A stretch of 64,000 bases of DNA from positions 432,646 to 496,645 of the forward strand of contig NZ_LMNW01000023.1 of assembly GCF_001423125.1 (NCBI RefSeq), read 5' to 3'. Within the stretch, counting starts at the first letter, position 1. Each line of letters starts with the position of its first letter. This DNA is from Duganella sp. Leaf126 (GTDB lineage: Bacteria > Pseudomonadota > Gammaproteobacteria > Burkholderiales > Burkholderiaceae_D). Below, in pieces: positions 48,704-57,833 of the stretch. Below the pieces are notes generated by a model, which was not told where the DNA came from, did not search any database, and worked only from the letters and a program-made list of their open reading frames with translations. The position numbers and the translations under genes were made by a program.

Positions 48704-50275
48704 ATGAAATTCGGCAATCTCAAAATCGGTGTCCGGCTCGGATTACTCTCCGGCCTCTTCTTCATCGCCTTGTTAATCGTGGGCTGGGTCGGCTGGCGTG
48801 CGCTCGACGCCGGCAATACCCGCGCCAGTGCCGCGATGGCGCGCCTGGTGGCCATGGGCCAGGCCAGCGATGCGGCGCGCAGCGCGCAGGTGGAATTCAA
48901 GATCCAGGTCCAGGAATGGAAGAATATTCTGGTCCGCGGCAAGAATCCCGAAACATTCGACAAGTACCGCGCGGCGTTTGTCAAAAGCGGTGAGAGTACC
49001 CATGCGGAACTGGCGCGCCTCGGGACCCTGCTCGACAAGCTCGGTATTGCCACACCGCTGGTGGCCGATGCACAGCGCACCCAGGAAACCCTGACCAGCC
49101 GCTACCTGACGGCATTGCAGCAGTTCGACCCGTCCCAGGCCGCACCGGCCGACAAGGTCGATGCGCTGGTAAAGGGCATGGACCGCGAACCGAAGCGCAA
49201 GATCGACGACATCGTCGCCCATATCGGCAAGGAGGCGCAGGATGTCGCGCACCAGATCGAAGCCGAGAATGCGGCCGCGCACCGGCGCGCCACGCTGACC
49301 ATCGTCGTGGCGCTGGCGCTGGTGCTGGCGGTCGGCTCGGGCACCGTGGTGTGGCTGATCCGCAGCATTACGCTGCCTTTGTATGCGGCAGTCTCGGTGG
49401 CGCAGACGGTTGCCGCAGGCGACCTGCGCACCGAGGTGCGGGCCGACACCACCGACGAAATCGGCGACTTGCTGCATGCGCTCAGGCAGATGCAGGACAA
49501 CCTGTCCGGCATCGTGGGCCGGGTCCGCGACGGCACGGTGGCGATCCATGCAGCATCGACCGAAATCGCCACCGGCAACCTCGACCTGTCTTCGCGCACC
49601 GAGCAGCAGGCCGGCGCGCTGGAGGAAACGGCAGCATCGATGGTAGAGCTGACCAGCACCGTCAAGCAAAACAACGACAACGCCAACCAGGCCGGCCAGC
49701 TGGCCGACAACGCCTCGGCGATCGCCATCAGGGGCGGTCAGGCAGTGGAGCAAATGGTCACCACCATGACGGCGATCAGTGCCTCGTCGAGCAAGATCGT
49801 CGACATCATTGCCACCATCGACGGCATCGCGTTCCAGACCAATATCCTGGCGCTGAACGCGGCCGTGGAAGCAGCGCGCGCCGGCGAGCAGGGGCGCGGT
49901 TTCGCGGTGGTCGCCACCGAGGTGCGCAACCTGGCGCAGCGCTCGGCGACGGCAGCGCAGGAAATCAAGGTGCTGATCAACGATTCGGTCGGCCGTATCG
50001 CCTCCGGCAGCGAGCTGGCCGCCGTGGTCGGCGCGACCATGGGCGATGTCGTGGCCAGCGTGCAGCGGGTGACATCGGTGATCGCCGAGATCACCGTCGC
50101 CGGACAGGAGCAGACCGACGGCATCGCCCAGATCAGTTCCGCCATCAGTCACATGGACGGCGTCACGCAGCAGAACGCCGCCCTGGTGGAAGAAGCGGCG
50201 GCAGCAGCGGACGCGCTGCAGCAACAGGCCGCCACCCTGGCGCAGGCGGTCAGCGTGTTCAAGCTGGCGGCCTAG
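48704..50275 (+). CDS. Methyl-accepting chemotaxis protein
   Basis: 523 residues: helix 1 (~12-32), a four-helix-bundle type periplasmic sensor domain (~35-190), helix 2 (~193-213), HAMP, then the signalling hairpin ([27 protein letters not shown] with the E-rich tip). It is of the class widespread in betaproteobacteria and should send a periplasmic signal to CheA. No pentapeptide CheR tether is seen at its end. It overlaps the convergent kinase gene by 17 bp. No che genes are nearby. Confidence 0.95.
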   Translation: MKFGNLKIGVRLGLLSGLFFIALLIVGWVGWRALDAGNTRASAAMARLVAMGQASDAARSAQVEFKIQVQEWKNILVRGKNPETFDKYRAAFVKSGESTHAELARLGTLLDKLGIATPLVADAQRTQETLTSRYLTALQQFDPSQAAPADKVDALVKGMDREPKRKIDDIVAHIGKEAQDVAHQIEAENAAAHRRATLTIVVALALVLAVGSGTVVWLIRSITLPLYAAVSVAQTVAAGDLRTEVRADTTDEIGDLLHALRQMQDNLSGIVGRVRDGTVAIHAASTEIATGNLDLSSRTEQQAGALEETAASMVELTSTVKQNNDNANQAGQLADNASAIAIRGGQAVEQMVTTMTAISASSSKIVDIIATIDGIAFQTNILALNAAVEAARAGEQGRGFAVVATEVRNLAQRSATAAQEIKVLINDSVGRIASGSELAAVVGATMGDVVASVQRVTSVIAEITVAGQEQTDGIAQISSAISHMDGVTQQNAALVEEAAAAADALQQQAATLAQAVSVFKLAA

Positions 50276-51635
50276 CGCCGGCCACCGCGGGAAATGCCAC
50301 GATGACCCGCAGTCCCGTCGCCGACAGCGGCGCCTGGTCGAACCTGACCGCGGCGCCGGCCTTGTCGGCCACCGCCTTGACGATGGCCAGGCCCAGCCCC
50401 GACCCGGTATTCTCGCTACCGTCCAGGATGCGGTAGAACGCGTCGAACACCCGTTCGCGCTCCGGCTGCGGGATGCCGGGACCGCTGTCATCGACGATCA
50501 GCTCCACGCCGCCGTCATGGCTGCGGAACGACACATCGACACGGCCGCCGGGCGGGGTGTAACGCAGGGCATTGTCCACCAGGTTTTTCACCAGCATGGT
50601 CAGCGCCAGCGGCGGCGCCGCCACCAGCGCATCGTCGCCGCTCAGCACCCCGAGATCGATGGCGCGCTGCTCGGCCAGCGGATACAGGTCTTCGATCACG
50701 GCCCGCACCACCTGCTGCAGCGATACCGCCATGGCGGCAGCAGCACCAGCACCAGCAGCGCCGGCAGCTTCCGGCGCCCCCTGCTGCGAACGGGCCAGCG
50801 CCAACAGCTGGTCGAGCATGGCGCGCGTGCGCTGCAAGCCTGCCGCCAGGGTCTGCATGCGGCGGCGTGCCTCGTCCGGCATGTCGGCAGCGGCCAGCCG
50901 CTCCGTCTGCAGCGACATCGCGGTCAGCGGCGAGCGCAGTTCGTGGGCGGCGTCCGCCACGAAGCGGCGCTGCGCCTGCATGGCCGCATTCACCCGCGTC
51001 AGCAGGCGGTTGATCTCGGCCACCAGCGGCTGCACCTCGTCCGGCAAGCCGGCGGCGTCGAGCTGGCGCAGATCGTCGTGGGCGCGGGCGCCCGCCTCGG
51101 CAGCCAGCACCCGCAACGGCCCGAACAGTTTGCGGATCAGCCAGTGCACCAGCAGCGGCAGCAGCGCTGCCAGCAGCGCAAACGGGATCAGTGCGCGCAC
51201 GGCGTTGTTGATCGCCACCGCATTGCGCACCCGGGTCTGCTGGGCCACGGCCAGGCGCACGCCGTTGCCGTCGGTACGGACGAACACGCGCCACGAGTCC
51301 TGGTCCAGCTCCACCGTTTGCAGACCGTCCAGCAGCGGCGTGGCAAATACCGGCAGCCCGTCGTAGGCTTCCGGTTCGCCCGGCGTGGGGTTGAGGAAGC
51401 GCACCACGATGCGCTCGTCGAGCGTGATGCCGCTGATTTTCTGCCGCGCGGCCAGCGTGACCGGCCCGGTTTGCAGGCGGCCGATCAGGTGGGCGATCTG
51501 GCGCAGCTGCTTGTCCTGCGCGATGTGGGCGTCGTTCCACGAAGCGATCAGCGTGAACAGGGCGGCGGTGCCGGCCATCAGCACCACGGCCAGCGCGATC
51601 GAGGCCGACAGCCGGTACTGGAGCGAGGTATTCAT
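50259..51635 (-). CDS. QseC-like sensor histidine kinase
   Basis: 458 residues: two membrane helices (~10-32 and ~145-165), a ~110-residue periplasmic domain, HAMP, His231 in [13 protein letters not shown], and an ATPase domain ([24 protein letters not shown]). An Ala/Gly-rich insertion lies near 280-295. Its ATG overlaps the regulator stop (ATGA) so the pair is coupled. The QseC-like placement rests on the partner's sequence. The signal is unknown. Confidence 0.9.
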   Translation of the reverse strand: MNTSLQYRLSASIALAVVLMAGTAALFTLIASWNDAHIAQDKQLRQIAHLIGRLQTGPVTLAARQKISGITLDERIVVRFLNPTPGEPEAYDGLPVFATPLLDGLQTVELDQDSWRVFVRTDGNGVRLAVAQQTRVRNAVAINNAVRALIPFALLAALLPLLVHWLIRKLFGPLRVLAAEAGARAHDDLRQLDAAGLPDEVQPLVAEINRLLTRVNAAMQAQRRFVADAAHELRSPLTAMSLQTERLAAADMPDEARRRMQTLAAGLQRTRAMLDQLLALARSQQGAPEAAGAAGAGAAAAMAVSLQQVVRAVIEDLYPLAEQRAIDLGVLSGDDALVAAPPLALTMLVKNLVDNALRYTPPGGRVDVSFRSHDGGVELIVDDSGPGIPQPERERVFDAFYRILDGSENTGSGLGLAIVKAVADKAGAAVRFDQAPLSATGLRVIVAFPAVAGARPPA

Positions 51636-52294
51636 GCCGGCTTGGACACCATCCAGCCCACACCGCGCACATTCTTGATGGCGTCCGCGCCGAGTTTCTT
51701 GCGCAGCGCATGGATCAGGAATTCGACCGCGTTGCTCTCCACTTCCTCGTTCCAGCCGTAGATGCGGTTTTCCAGTTCGCTGCGCGAGAGGATGGCGCCG
51801 GGCCGCACCATCAGCGCCTGCAGCAGCGCGAATTCGCGCCCGGTCAGGCGTACCTGGCGGCCGTCGCGGCATGCCTCGTGGGTGGCCGGATCGAGTGCGA
51901 TCACGCCGTTGCCCAGGTTGGGGCCGACGGCGGCAGCCTGGCGCCGGGTGACCGCGCGCATGCGCGCGAGCAGCTCGGACAGCGCAAACGGTTTGACCAG
52001 GTAGTCGTCGGCGCCGCCGTCCAGGCCCGCCACCCGGTCTTCGGTGGCGTCGCGCGCGGTCAGCACCAGCACCGGCACGCCGCGGCCCGCGCCGCGCAGC
52101 GTGTGCAGCACCGACATGCCGTCGCGCCGCGGCAGCCCCAGGTCGAGCAGCACCATCTGGTACGGGTTGCAGGCCAGCGAATCGAGCGCGGCGTCGCCGT
52201 CGCGCACCCAGTCGACGCCATAACTGGCCTCGCGCAGCGCCTGCTGGACCGCGTTGCCGATCATGTCATCATCTTCCACCAGCAGTACCCGCAT
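51632..52294 (-). CDS. QseB-like OmpR-family response regulator
   Basis: 220 residues: receiver with Asp51 in VLLDLGLPRRDG and Lys in LVKPFALSE, then a winged-helix domain with LSRSELENRIYGWNEEVESN, a QseB/PmrA-type sequence. It begins 108 bp from a pair of direct repeats (CTAAGTG, 11-bp period) that lie before the divergent endopeptidase gene and are its likely target. Confidence 0.92.
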   Translation of the reverse strand: MRVLLVEDDDMIGNAVQQALREASYGVDWVRDGDAALDSLACNPYQMVLLDLGLPRRDGMSVLHTLRGAGRGVPVLVLTARDATEDRVAGLDGGADDYLVKPFALSELLARMRAVTRRQAAAVGPNLGNGVIALDPATHEACRDGRQVRLTGREFALLQALMVRPGAILSRSELENRIYGWNEEVESNAVEFLIHALRKKLGADAIKNVRGVGWMVSKPA

Positions 52295-52401
52295 GACATC
52301 CTTTCGATTTCCGCGCCACCCAGCGCCGCATGCCGGCTATTGTAGCGGCATCGCCGTCGCCGCGACCGCACAGCGGGCGCGCGGCGCCGGGCGCCCATCC
52401 A

Positions 52402-52433
52402 CTAAGTGACAGCTAAGTGTGCTTGCCTACCAT
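52402..52433 (+). promoter_or_regulatory. OmpR-type direct-repeat box at the PBP7 gene promoter
   Basis: CTAAGTG occurs twice (52402-52408 and 52413-52419) with an 11-bp period, one turn of the helix, as tandem sites of OmpR-type regulators do. TACCAT (52428-52433) could be the -10 with the second repeat near -35; transcription would start near 52440, 25 bp before the ATG. Binding by the adjacent QseB-like regulator is plausible. Confidence 0.5.
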
Positions 52434-52464
52434 CCGCACGTCGTTTCAGCCCGGATGCCGCTGC

Positions 52465-53640
52465 ATGAAAAACATGAAATCACTGAAGTCCCTGTTGTTG
52501 TCGTCGCTGTTGACGCTCGGTGGCCTGGTCGGCCTGCAAGCGCCCTCCCCTGCGCTCGCGGCCAGCGCCGCCCATGCGTCGACATCCACCCAGGCGGTCA
52601 AATCCAGACAGGCCAAGGCCCGCCCGGCCAAGGCCGCAGCGATCAAGGCCAAACAGGTCAGGGGCAATCGGGGCAAGGTCAAGCGGGTGAAGGTCGAGCG
52701 CGTGAAAGCCCGGCAGGCCGAGGCCAGGCAGGTCAAGGTGCGCCGGGCCAGGGCCCAGCGGAACAAGGCCCGGCAGGTGAAGGCGCAGCAGGTCACGGCG
52801 TCGAAGCCGGTGTACCAGCGCCGAATGGCCAAGGCGGCGGCCGCAACAGCGCCGAGCGCAACGCACCTGGCCGCGCTGCGCTCGAGCGCGGTCGTCATCA
52901 TCGATCCGGCCACCAGCGACGTGCTGTATCAGAAAAACCAGGATGCAGTCATGCCGATCGCCTCGCTCACCAAGCTGATGACGGCCATGGTGGTGCTTGA
53001 CGCCGGACAAAGCATGACGCAGCAGCTCACCGTGACCAGCGCCGACGTCGACCGTCTCAAGTATTCGAGTTCGCGCCTGCAGGTAGGCACCACGCTGCCG
53101 CGCGCCAGCATGCTGCATCTGGCACTGATGAGTTCTGAGAACCGGGCAGCGTCCGCGCTCGGCCGCAACTACCCGGGCGGCACCCGCGCTTTCGTGGCGG
53201 CGATGAACGCCAAGGCGCGCGCGCTGGGCATGCGCAACACGCGCTACGTGGAGCCGACCGGGCTGTCGAGCGCCAACGTCTCCACCCCGAACGACCTGGC
53301 GCGGCTGGTGATCGCCGCCGAAAAGCACGCCATGATCCGGCAATATTCGACCGACCACCAGTTCAGCATCCGCCAGGGCCGCAGCACCAGCGTGTACCAC
53401 AACACCAACCGCCTGACGGCCAGCGCCAACTGGCGCATCCGCCTGCAAAAGACCGGCTACATCTCGGAAGCCGGCCGCTGCATGGTGCTCTACACGCTGG
53501 TCAACAACCGGCCGACGGTGATGGTATTTTTGAACTCCCAGGGCAAATACTCCCACGCGGCAGACGCCAACCGCGCACGGTCATGGCTGGCCGGGTATCG
53601 CGCGGGGAAGGTGCAGCACGCAGCAGGCGGGCTACATTGA
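52465..53640 (+). CDS. pbpG: S11-family D-Ala-D-Ala endopeptidase (PBP7-like) with basic extension
   Basis: 391 residues with a signal peptide (~1-33), a strongly basic, low-complexity stretch (about 46-122, many VKARQ/ARQVK-like repeats of Lys, Arg, Ala, Gln, Val), and the catalytic domain with S167-x-x-K170 (ASLTK), S224-E-N226 and the later KTG (LQKTGYISEAG). It should cut D-Ala-mDAP cross-links in peptidoglycan. The basic part may bind the cell wall or teichoic-like anions or LPS; it is not usual in PbpG. The ATG at 52465 is chosen; 52474 is possible. Convergent with the RES toxin, 10 bp apart. Confidence 0.88.
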   Translation: MKNMKSLKSLLLSSLLTLGGLVGLQAPSPALAASAAHASTSTQAVKSRQAKARPAKAAAIKAKQVRGNRGKVKRVKVERVKARQAEARQVKVRRARAQRNKARQVKAQQVTASKPVYQRRMAKAAAATAPSATHLAALRSSAVVIIDPATSDVLYQKNQDAVMPIASLTKLMTAMVVLDAGQSMTQQLTVTSADVDRLKYSSSRLQVGTTLPRASMLHLALMSSENRAASALGRNYPGGTRAFVAAMNAKARALGMRNTRYVEPTGLSSANVSTPNDLARLVIAAEKHAMIRQYSTDHQFSIRQGRSTSVYHNTNRLTASANWRIRLQKTGYISEAGRCMVLYTLVNNRPTVMVFLNSQGKYSHAADANRARSWLAGYRAGKVQHAAGGLH

Positions 53641-53650
53641 AGGGAAGCTC

Positions 53651-54163
53651 CTAAAGCCAGGAGGCCTGATCACGTGGAAGGCTACGCGCAGGGTCGTATG
53701 GGTGTATCACGTCGCCTGCCGTCAGCAAGTGCGTGTACAGGACCAGGTTGCTGCCGGCGGCGATGACGGAGTCGAACAATATGCCTTTGGCGCCCGCCGC
53801 CACCGCCAGGTCGCCAATCACCCAGGACGGCGGCTCGATCCTGTCATTGAACACCATGCGTCGCCAGTCGCAGCCGAAGTCCTGCCAGATCGGATCCCAG
53901 CCCTCGGCGTAACCTCCGCGAAAGTCGACTACAGGGTCAGCTTTCAGCTGGTAGCTGACTATCATTGCCGGCGCGATCAGCGCGTCGAGTTGCCGGTATT
54001 CGGCCAAGGCAGTTTCCAGTTCGAGCGACAGATAGAGCGCGTTAATACCGGGACGGTTTGCGCGGCCACCATGCCGGGCTGCGCCCGCACCAGACGTTGG
54101 CGCAAACGCCCACTTCGGATCGTGTACGCGAAAGGCATGACAGGCCAGGGCGACCATCTTCAT
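53651..54163 (-). CDS. RES-domain toxin
   Basis: 170 residues. HAFRVHDPKWAFAPTSGAGAARHGGRANRPGINALYLSLELETALAEYRQ is the RES fold with its conserved Arg and Glu; known members degrade NAD+. It begins inside the stop of the antitoxin gene (4-bp ATGA overlap), so toxin is made after antitoxin from one message. The pair looks intact and stands as an independent operon. Confidence 0.88.
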   Translation of the reverse strand: MKMVALACHAFRVHDPKWAFAPTSGAGAARHGGRANRPGINALYLSLELETALAEYRQLDALIAPAMIVSYQLKADPVVDFRGGYAEGWDPIWQDFGCDWRRMVFNDRIEPPSWVIGDLAVAAGAKGILFDSVIAAGSNLVLYTHLLTAGDVIHPYDPARSLPRDQASWL

Positions 54164-54564
54164 CCGGAAAACCCCTGACGCAGCGACTGTAAATACTTCA
54201 CCACATCGTCGGTTCGCCCCTCGGAAATGAGTTGCTGGCCGGTTTTATAGTCGAATGTCGGAATAGGATGATTCCGATACCAATAGATGGCTTTTTCAAT
54301 GCTATGTGAAACGTCTGCCGCTGCGCGGACCACGCGAACAGACTCCCGTAAATAACGTTGAACGCTTTCCGATTCGGGCGCACGCGTGATGGTATTGCGA
54401 TGCACGCGCGCAGCCGCAGCCAGGCTTTGCAGGTCAAAGTTGAATGCCCGCGCGAAACTCCTGGGGGAAATCGCGGGCCGTCTGGTTTCCCCGTTGAGAA
54501 ACACCAGAAAACTGTCGAAGTCCCGGTCGAACACAGGCATCGTGTCGCTCTCCCGCACCAGCAT
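54160..54564 (-). CDS. Xre/MbcA/ParS-type antitoxin
   Basis: 134 residues: an N-terminal helix-turn-helix-like part and the C-terminal toxin-binding domain (EKAIYWYRNHPIPTFDYKTGQQLISEGRTDDVVKYLQSL), where the TGxxL-like Gly-rich turn is conserved in this family. It binds the RES toxin and its own promoter. The start at 54564 has GGGGGAG at ideal spacing; 54540 is also possible. An inverted repeat upstream is a candidate operator. Confidence 0.87.
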   Translation of the reverse strand: MLVRESDTMPVFDRDFDSFLVFLNGETRRPAISPRSFARAFNFDLQSLAAAARVHRNTITRAPESESVQRYLRESVRVVRAAADVSHSIEKAIYWYRNHPIPTFDYKTGQQLISEGRTDDVVKYLQSLRQGFSG

Positions 54565-54594
54565 GGCAACTCCCCCGCATCAAACTGACATCAT

Positions 54595-54607
54595 ATATGC
54601 AGCATAT
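54595..54607 (-). promoter_or_regulatory. Candidate toxin-antitoxin operator
   Basis: ATATGC-A-GCATAT, a perfect 13-bp dyad in an AT-rich spot, starts 31 bp upstream of the antitoxin gene. Autoregulation by the antitoxin is usual for this family. Confidence 0.5.
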
Positions 54608-54657
54608 TTGCACTATTTGCGGTTGGGTGCAAGCGCATCGCGTGTGCGCCAGACACC

Positions 54658-55881
54658 TTAGAAGTAATAACCCGCCTGCACATTGATGCGCCGGCTATAG
54701 CCGGGATGCTCGGCCGAGGTGGATGCCAGGCCGCCGAAGTCTGGTGAGATATACGGATGGTGCTTGCCGAGCATGAAGTCGGCCGAGAACGACCATTTGC
54801 CGGCCGAGAAGCTCAGGCCCGTGACATTCTGGGCCGAGTCCTGGTAGTGGCCGACGCGCTTGTGCAGCATGCTGTAATCGTTGTAGACCTTGAAGCCGCT
54901 GAACGGACCGATCTTGCCGCCGATGTCGTAGCTGGCGTTGGCGATGTAGATGTCGCCCTTGGTGGCCACCGGGAACGGGTAGCCGAAGCCGCCGACGATG
55001 ACGAAGCTGTTGGCATCGAGGCCGCCGTAGGTCTGGTTCGCCTCGTGGCTGGTATGGTAGTCGTAGCGCAGCGCCTGCAGCATTACCGCGACCGGGCCCG
55101 ATGTGCCCTTGAAGTGGACGGCCACGGCATTGCGGCGGGTGTCGACGGCGCCATTCGCGCGCGCCTGGTTGCGGATCTCGCCCGTCAAGGCGGACGCGCC
55201 GAGTTCGTGCTGGTCGTGGTCGCCGAGCTTGACCACCACGCGGCCGATCAGCGTGTTGCGCTCGGTATCGCGCTGGCCGGTGCCGAAGCCCTGGGCGTCG
55301 TCGTCGGCGACGATGTTGTACGAGTAGCGGTTGGCGGACGGCGCGGTATTGCTGCCGCCGCCGTACGATCCGCCGTCGCGCGGATAAAAGCCCAGCTGCC
55401 ATGCGACCGGGCCGGGTTTGCTCAGGTAGGTCACGCCGAGGTCGTACTTGTCCTCGAAGCCGGCGTAGAACGCGATCGACTCGTAGAAATTATTCGACGC
55501 ATACGGCTGCAGGCCGAACAGGTTCTTGTCGAGACCGACGTGCAGCTCGCTCTTGTCATCGAAGCGCCTGCCGATCCAGCCGTGGTGCAGGAAATGCTGC
55601 CAGTAGCCGCCCTGCCCCTTGGGGAAATGGTTGTAGCGATACTGGGCCGAGCCGATGGTCGTGCCGTCGTCATAGTTGAGGTCGAGCCGCGCGGTGTCGA
55701 GGCCGAAGAAGCCGCTGCGGTACTCGTCCTGCCAGCTTTTATAGACATAATTAAAACGGATGGCGCCGCCGACGGTGAGCGGCGATGCACTGCTCTCGGC
55801 GGCCATGGCGTCGGCGCCGGAAAAGAAAAGGGTGGCGGCTGCTGCGCAGGCGCACCAGCCTTTGACATTTTTCGACAACAT
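54658..55881 (-). CDS. Outer-membrane beta-barrel protein (porin-like)
   Basis: 407 residues: signal peptide (1-28, AMA), alternating beta strands throughout and a C-terminal Phe (INVQAGYYF) as in outer-membrane proteins. Repeated aromatic-girdle patterns (YRYNHFPKGQGGYWQHF) suggest a 16- or 18-strand porin; I cannot name the substrate. AAGGAAAA precedes the ATG. It starts 11 bp after the YafY-like regulator, so the two are co-transcribed. Confidence 0.82.
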   Translation of the reverse strand: MLSKNVKGWCACAAAATLFFSGADAMAAESSASPLTVGGAIRFNYVYKSWQDEYRSGFFGLDTARLDLNYDDGTTIGSAQYRYNHFPKGQGGYWQHFLHHGWIGRRFDDKSELHVGLDKNLFGLQPYASNNFYESIAFYAGFEDKYDLGVTYLSKPGPVAWQLGFYPRDGGSYGGGSNTAPSANRYSYNIVADDDAQGFGTGQRDTERNTLIGRVVVKLGDHDQHELGASALTGEIRNQARANGAVDTRRNAVAVHFKGTSGPVAVMLQALRYDYHTSHEANQTYGGLDANSFVIVGGFGYPFPVATKGDIYIANASYDIGGKIGPFSGFKVYNDYSMLHKRVGHYQDSAQNVTGLSFSAGKWSFSADFMLGKHHPYISPDFGGLASTSAEHPGYSRRINVQAGYYF

Positions 55882-55892
55882 AATTTTCCTTT

Positions 55893-56603
55893 TTAATCTG
55901 GTAGCGGTGATGCCTGCTGCGCCTCGGCCGCCAGTTGCGCCCGGTAGTCGCGCAACAGGGCTGCGCGCCGGGGACGGAAACTGTCGGTCGTGGCGTGCGC
56001 AGCCTGCAGCCGCGCCACTTGAAACTTGCGAAATCCCTGCCGCAGGCAACACCACGCCAGCACCACCAGCATGCGGTCCAGATACACGATGGCCAGTGGC
56101 CAGATCCGCCGTGCACTGACCTGTCCGGCGCGGTCCTGGTACGTGATGTCGAGCGCCTGCTCGCGCCAGCACGCCTCGCGCACCAGGTCCAATACTGCCG
56201 CCGGCAGATAGCGCGGCGTCATACGATGGACTTGCGAGACCGCGTGCAGCAGCTGCTGCTGTCCCAGCGACGGCAGGGTGGCGGCCACCTTGGCCAGCGC
56301 CGCCGCAGCCGCTGCGGCCAGCGCCGGGTCGCCCATGTGGCGCACCTCGGACAAACCCAGTACCAGCGCCTCGATCTCGATCCGATTGAACATCTGCGGC
56401 GGCAGGCTGCCGTCCTCGACCAGCGAGTAGCCGTAGCCACGCTCGCCGCCGATGTCGGCGCCGCTCGCCCGCAGGCTGTCGATGTCGCGGTAGATCGAGC
56501 GGACGGAAACGCCGGTGTCGCGCGCCAGCCGCTGCGCCGTCACCGGTGCAGGCAGGGTACGCAAGGCCTGCAACAGGCGGATCAGACGGTCGGATCGCGA
56601 CAT
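55893..56603 (-). CDS. YafY-like HTH-WYL transcriptional regulator
   Basis: 236 residues: an N-terminal winged HTH (RLIRLLQALRTLPAPVTAQRLARDTGVSVRSIYRDIDSLRASG) and a WYL-type sensor domain (EQALDITYQDRAGQVSARRIWPLAIVYLDRMLVVLAWC), in which the family's Trp-Tyr-Leu triplet is not literally present. Regulators of this type are activated by ligands or damaged nucleic acids. It is divergent from the VOC protein gene (usual partner of YafY-like genes) and is followed by the porin gene. Confidence 0.88.
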   Translation of the reverse strand: MSRSDRLIRLLQALRTLPAPVTAQRLARDTGVSVRSIYRDIDSLRASGADIGGERGYGYSLVEDGSLPPQMFNRIEIEALVLGLSEVRHMGDPALAAAAAAALAKVAATLPSLGQQQLLHAVSQVHRMTPRYLPAAVLDLVREACWREQALDITYQDRAGQVSARRIWPLAIVYLDRMLVVLAWCCLRQGFRKFQVARLQAAHATTDSFRPRRAALLRDYRAQLAAEAQQASPLPD

Positions 56604-56709
56604 GGCAACTGACAGTAATTGGCAGCAGGGGCCGATATAGTACCACCGGCCTCGACCATTACCCTGTCCGGTTGCCGCAAAGCATCGGCTTCACATAAAG
56701 GAAACTTGC

Positions 56710-57135
56710 ATGTCTATCAAATCCGTCGCCCACATCAACCTGCGCGGCACAGCACGCGAAGCGCTCGGCTTTTACCGCGCCGTCTACGGAGGGCAGCTGA
56801 CGCTGGTCAGCTATGGCGAGGCCGGCATGGCCCACGATCCGGCGCAAGCCGACCAGATCATCTGGGGCCAGGTGACGGCCGAGAGCGGCTTTTGCGTGAT
56901 GGCGTTCGATGTGCCCGAAGCCATGCCGTGGGATCCGGGCCAGAACGCCTATTACGTTTCCGTGCGCGGCGACAGCGCGGAGGAGATTACCGGGTATTGG
57001 CAGCAGCTGAGCGAGGGCGCGACCATCGTCCAGCCGCTGGCGGCGTCGCCGTGGGCGCCCTTGTACGGCATGCTCAAGGATCGTTACGGCGTGATGTGGG
57101 TATTGGACGTGGCTGCTGCGGCCCCGGCGGCCTGA
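56710..57135 (+). CDS. VOC-superfamily protein (PhnB/YafY-partner type)
   Basis: 141 residues with the paired beta-alpha-beta modules of the glyoxalase/bleomycin-resistance superfamily (SVAHINLRGTAREALGFYRAVYGGQLTLVSYGE ... PLYGMLKDRYGVMWVLDV). Metal ligands are not all at the usual sites. It is commonly encoded next to YafY-type regulators. The reaction is unknown. AAGGAAA precedes the ATG. Confidence 0.85.
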   Translation: MSIKSVAHINLRGTAREALGFYRAVYGGQLTLVSYGEAGMAHDPAQADQIIWGQVTAESGFCVMAFDVPEAMPWDPGQNAYYVSVRGDSAEEITGYWQQLSEGATIVQPLAASPWAPLYGMLKDRYGVMWVLDVAAAAPAA

Positions 57136-57161
57136 GCGACCACTACCGACACTGCGGCAGC

Positions 57162-57551
57162 TCAAGCCCCGGCACTGCCCTCGCGGCGCTGCAGCAGCTG
57201 GCGATACAGCGCCGGTTCCCTGGCCGCGAGCTGGTCGAGGGCCTCGACCGCCGCGCGCAACAACGATGACGCCTGCGCCTGCTTGATCTGCTCGATCTCC
57301 TGCATCGCCGCTGTCACCTTGGCCAGGACGTCGGGATCGGGCTGTTCTCCCTGCACCAGCTTGACCACCAGGTCGTTGAGCCAGCCGATCTGCCGGCCGT
57401 AGCTGGCCACCTCCGAGACCACGCGGTCTTCGACCCTGGCGTCACCGGCAAAGTTAAACGTCGGCGAGAACCACGGAGAGTTAATACGCGGCATGACGTC
57501 ACCCGAGAAGGGCATTTTGAACAGCCAGAACGGATCGAATGAGGTGGGCAT
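57162..57551 (-). CDS. Small protein of unknown function
   Basis: 129 residues, no signal peptide. The N-terminal part is aromatic- and Pro-rich (FDPFWLFKMPFSGDVMPRI); the rest is helical, with heptad-like patterns (LVQGEQPDPDVLAKVTAAMQEIEQIKQAQ). I recognise no family; it might be a phasin-like amphipathic or granule protein, but that is a guess. GGAG precedes the ATG at 57551; the frame is open 28 codons upstream without support. Convergent with the VOC gene. Confidence 0.55.
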   Translation of the reverse strand: MPTSFDPFWLFKMPFSGDVMPRINSPWFSPTFNFAGDARVEDRVVSEVASYGRQIGWLNDLVVKLVQGEQPDPDVLAKVTAAMQEIEQIKQAQASSLLRAAVEALDQLAAREPALYRQLLQRREGSAGA

Positions 57552-57771
57552 GACGGCTCCAGGTGAATGACAGCGTGTTGACAGGAAGTCCCAGTCTATT
57601 TGCTGTCGCGGTACCGTCATGGTGCGCACGGTCATGGCGGAGCCAGGGCATGGTTGACCGTTGCCAAATTGCGCAACAGTCGCCTGCCCGGGGGCCGCTC
57701 ACCCAGCATGCCGGCGACGGCAAGGCCAACCAGTACTTCGCGCGCGGCTTCAATTCTGAGCCGGCGGCCAT

Positions 57772-57807
57772 AAAAAAACCCCAACCTGCCGCGCGGGCGG
57801 GTTGGGG
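57772..57807 (-). terminator. Intrinsic terminator of acnB
   Basis: On the minus strand a stem of CCCCAACC/GGTTGGGG with inner GCC/GGC pairs and a short loop (57779-57807) is followed by seven T (57772-57778). It begins 27 bp past the acnB stop. Confidence 0.9.
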
Positions 57808-57833
57808 TGTCGGGACGCTGCCTGGACCGAAGC

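Noticed and set aside
57499..57771. A 90-codon minus-strand frame upstream of the small protein at 57162-57551
   Set aside because: No ribosome site, no hydrophobic or family pattern, and it overlaps the better supported gene in another frame.
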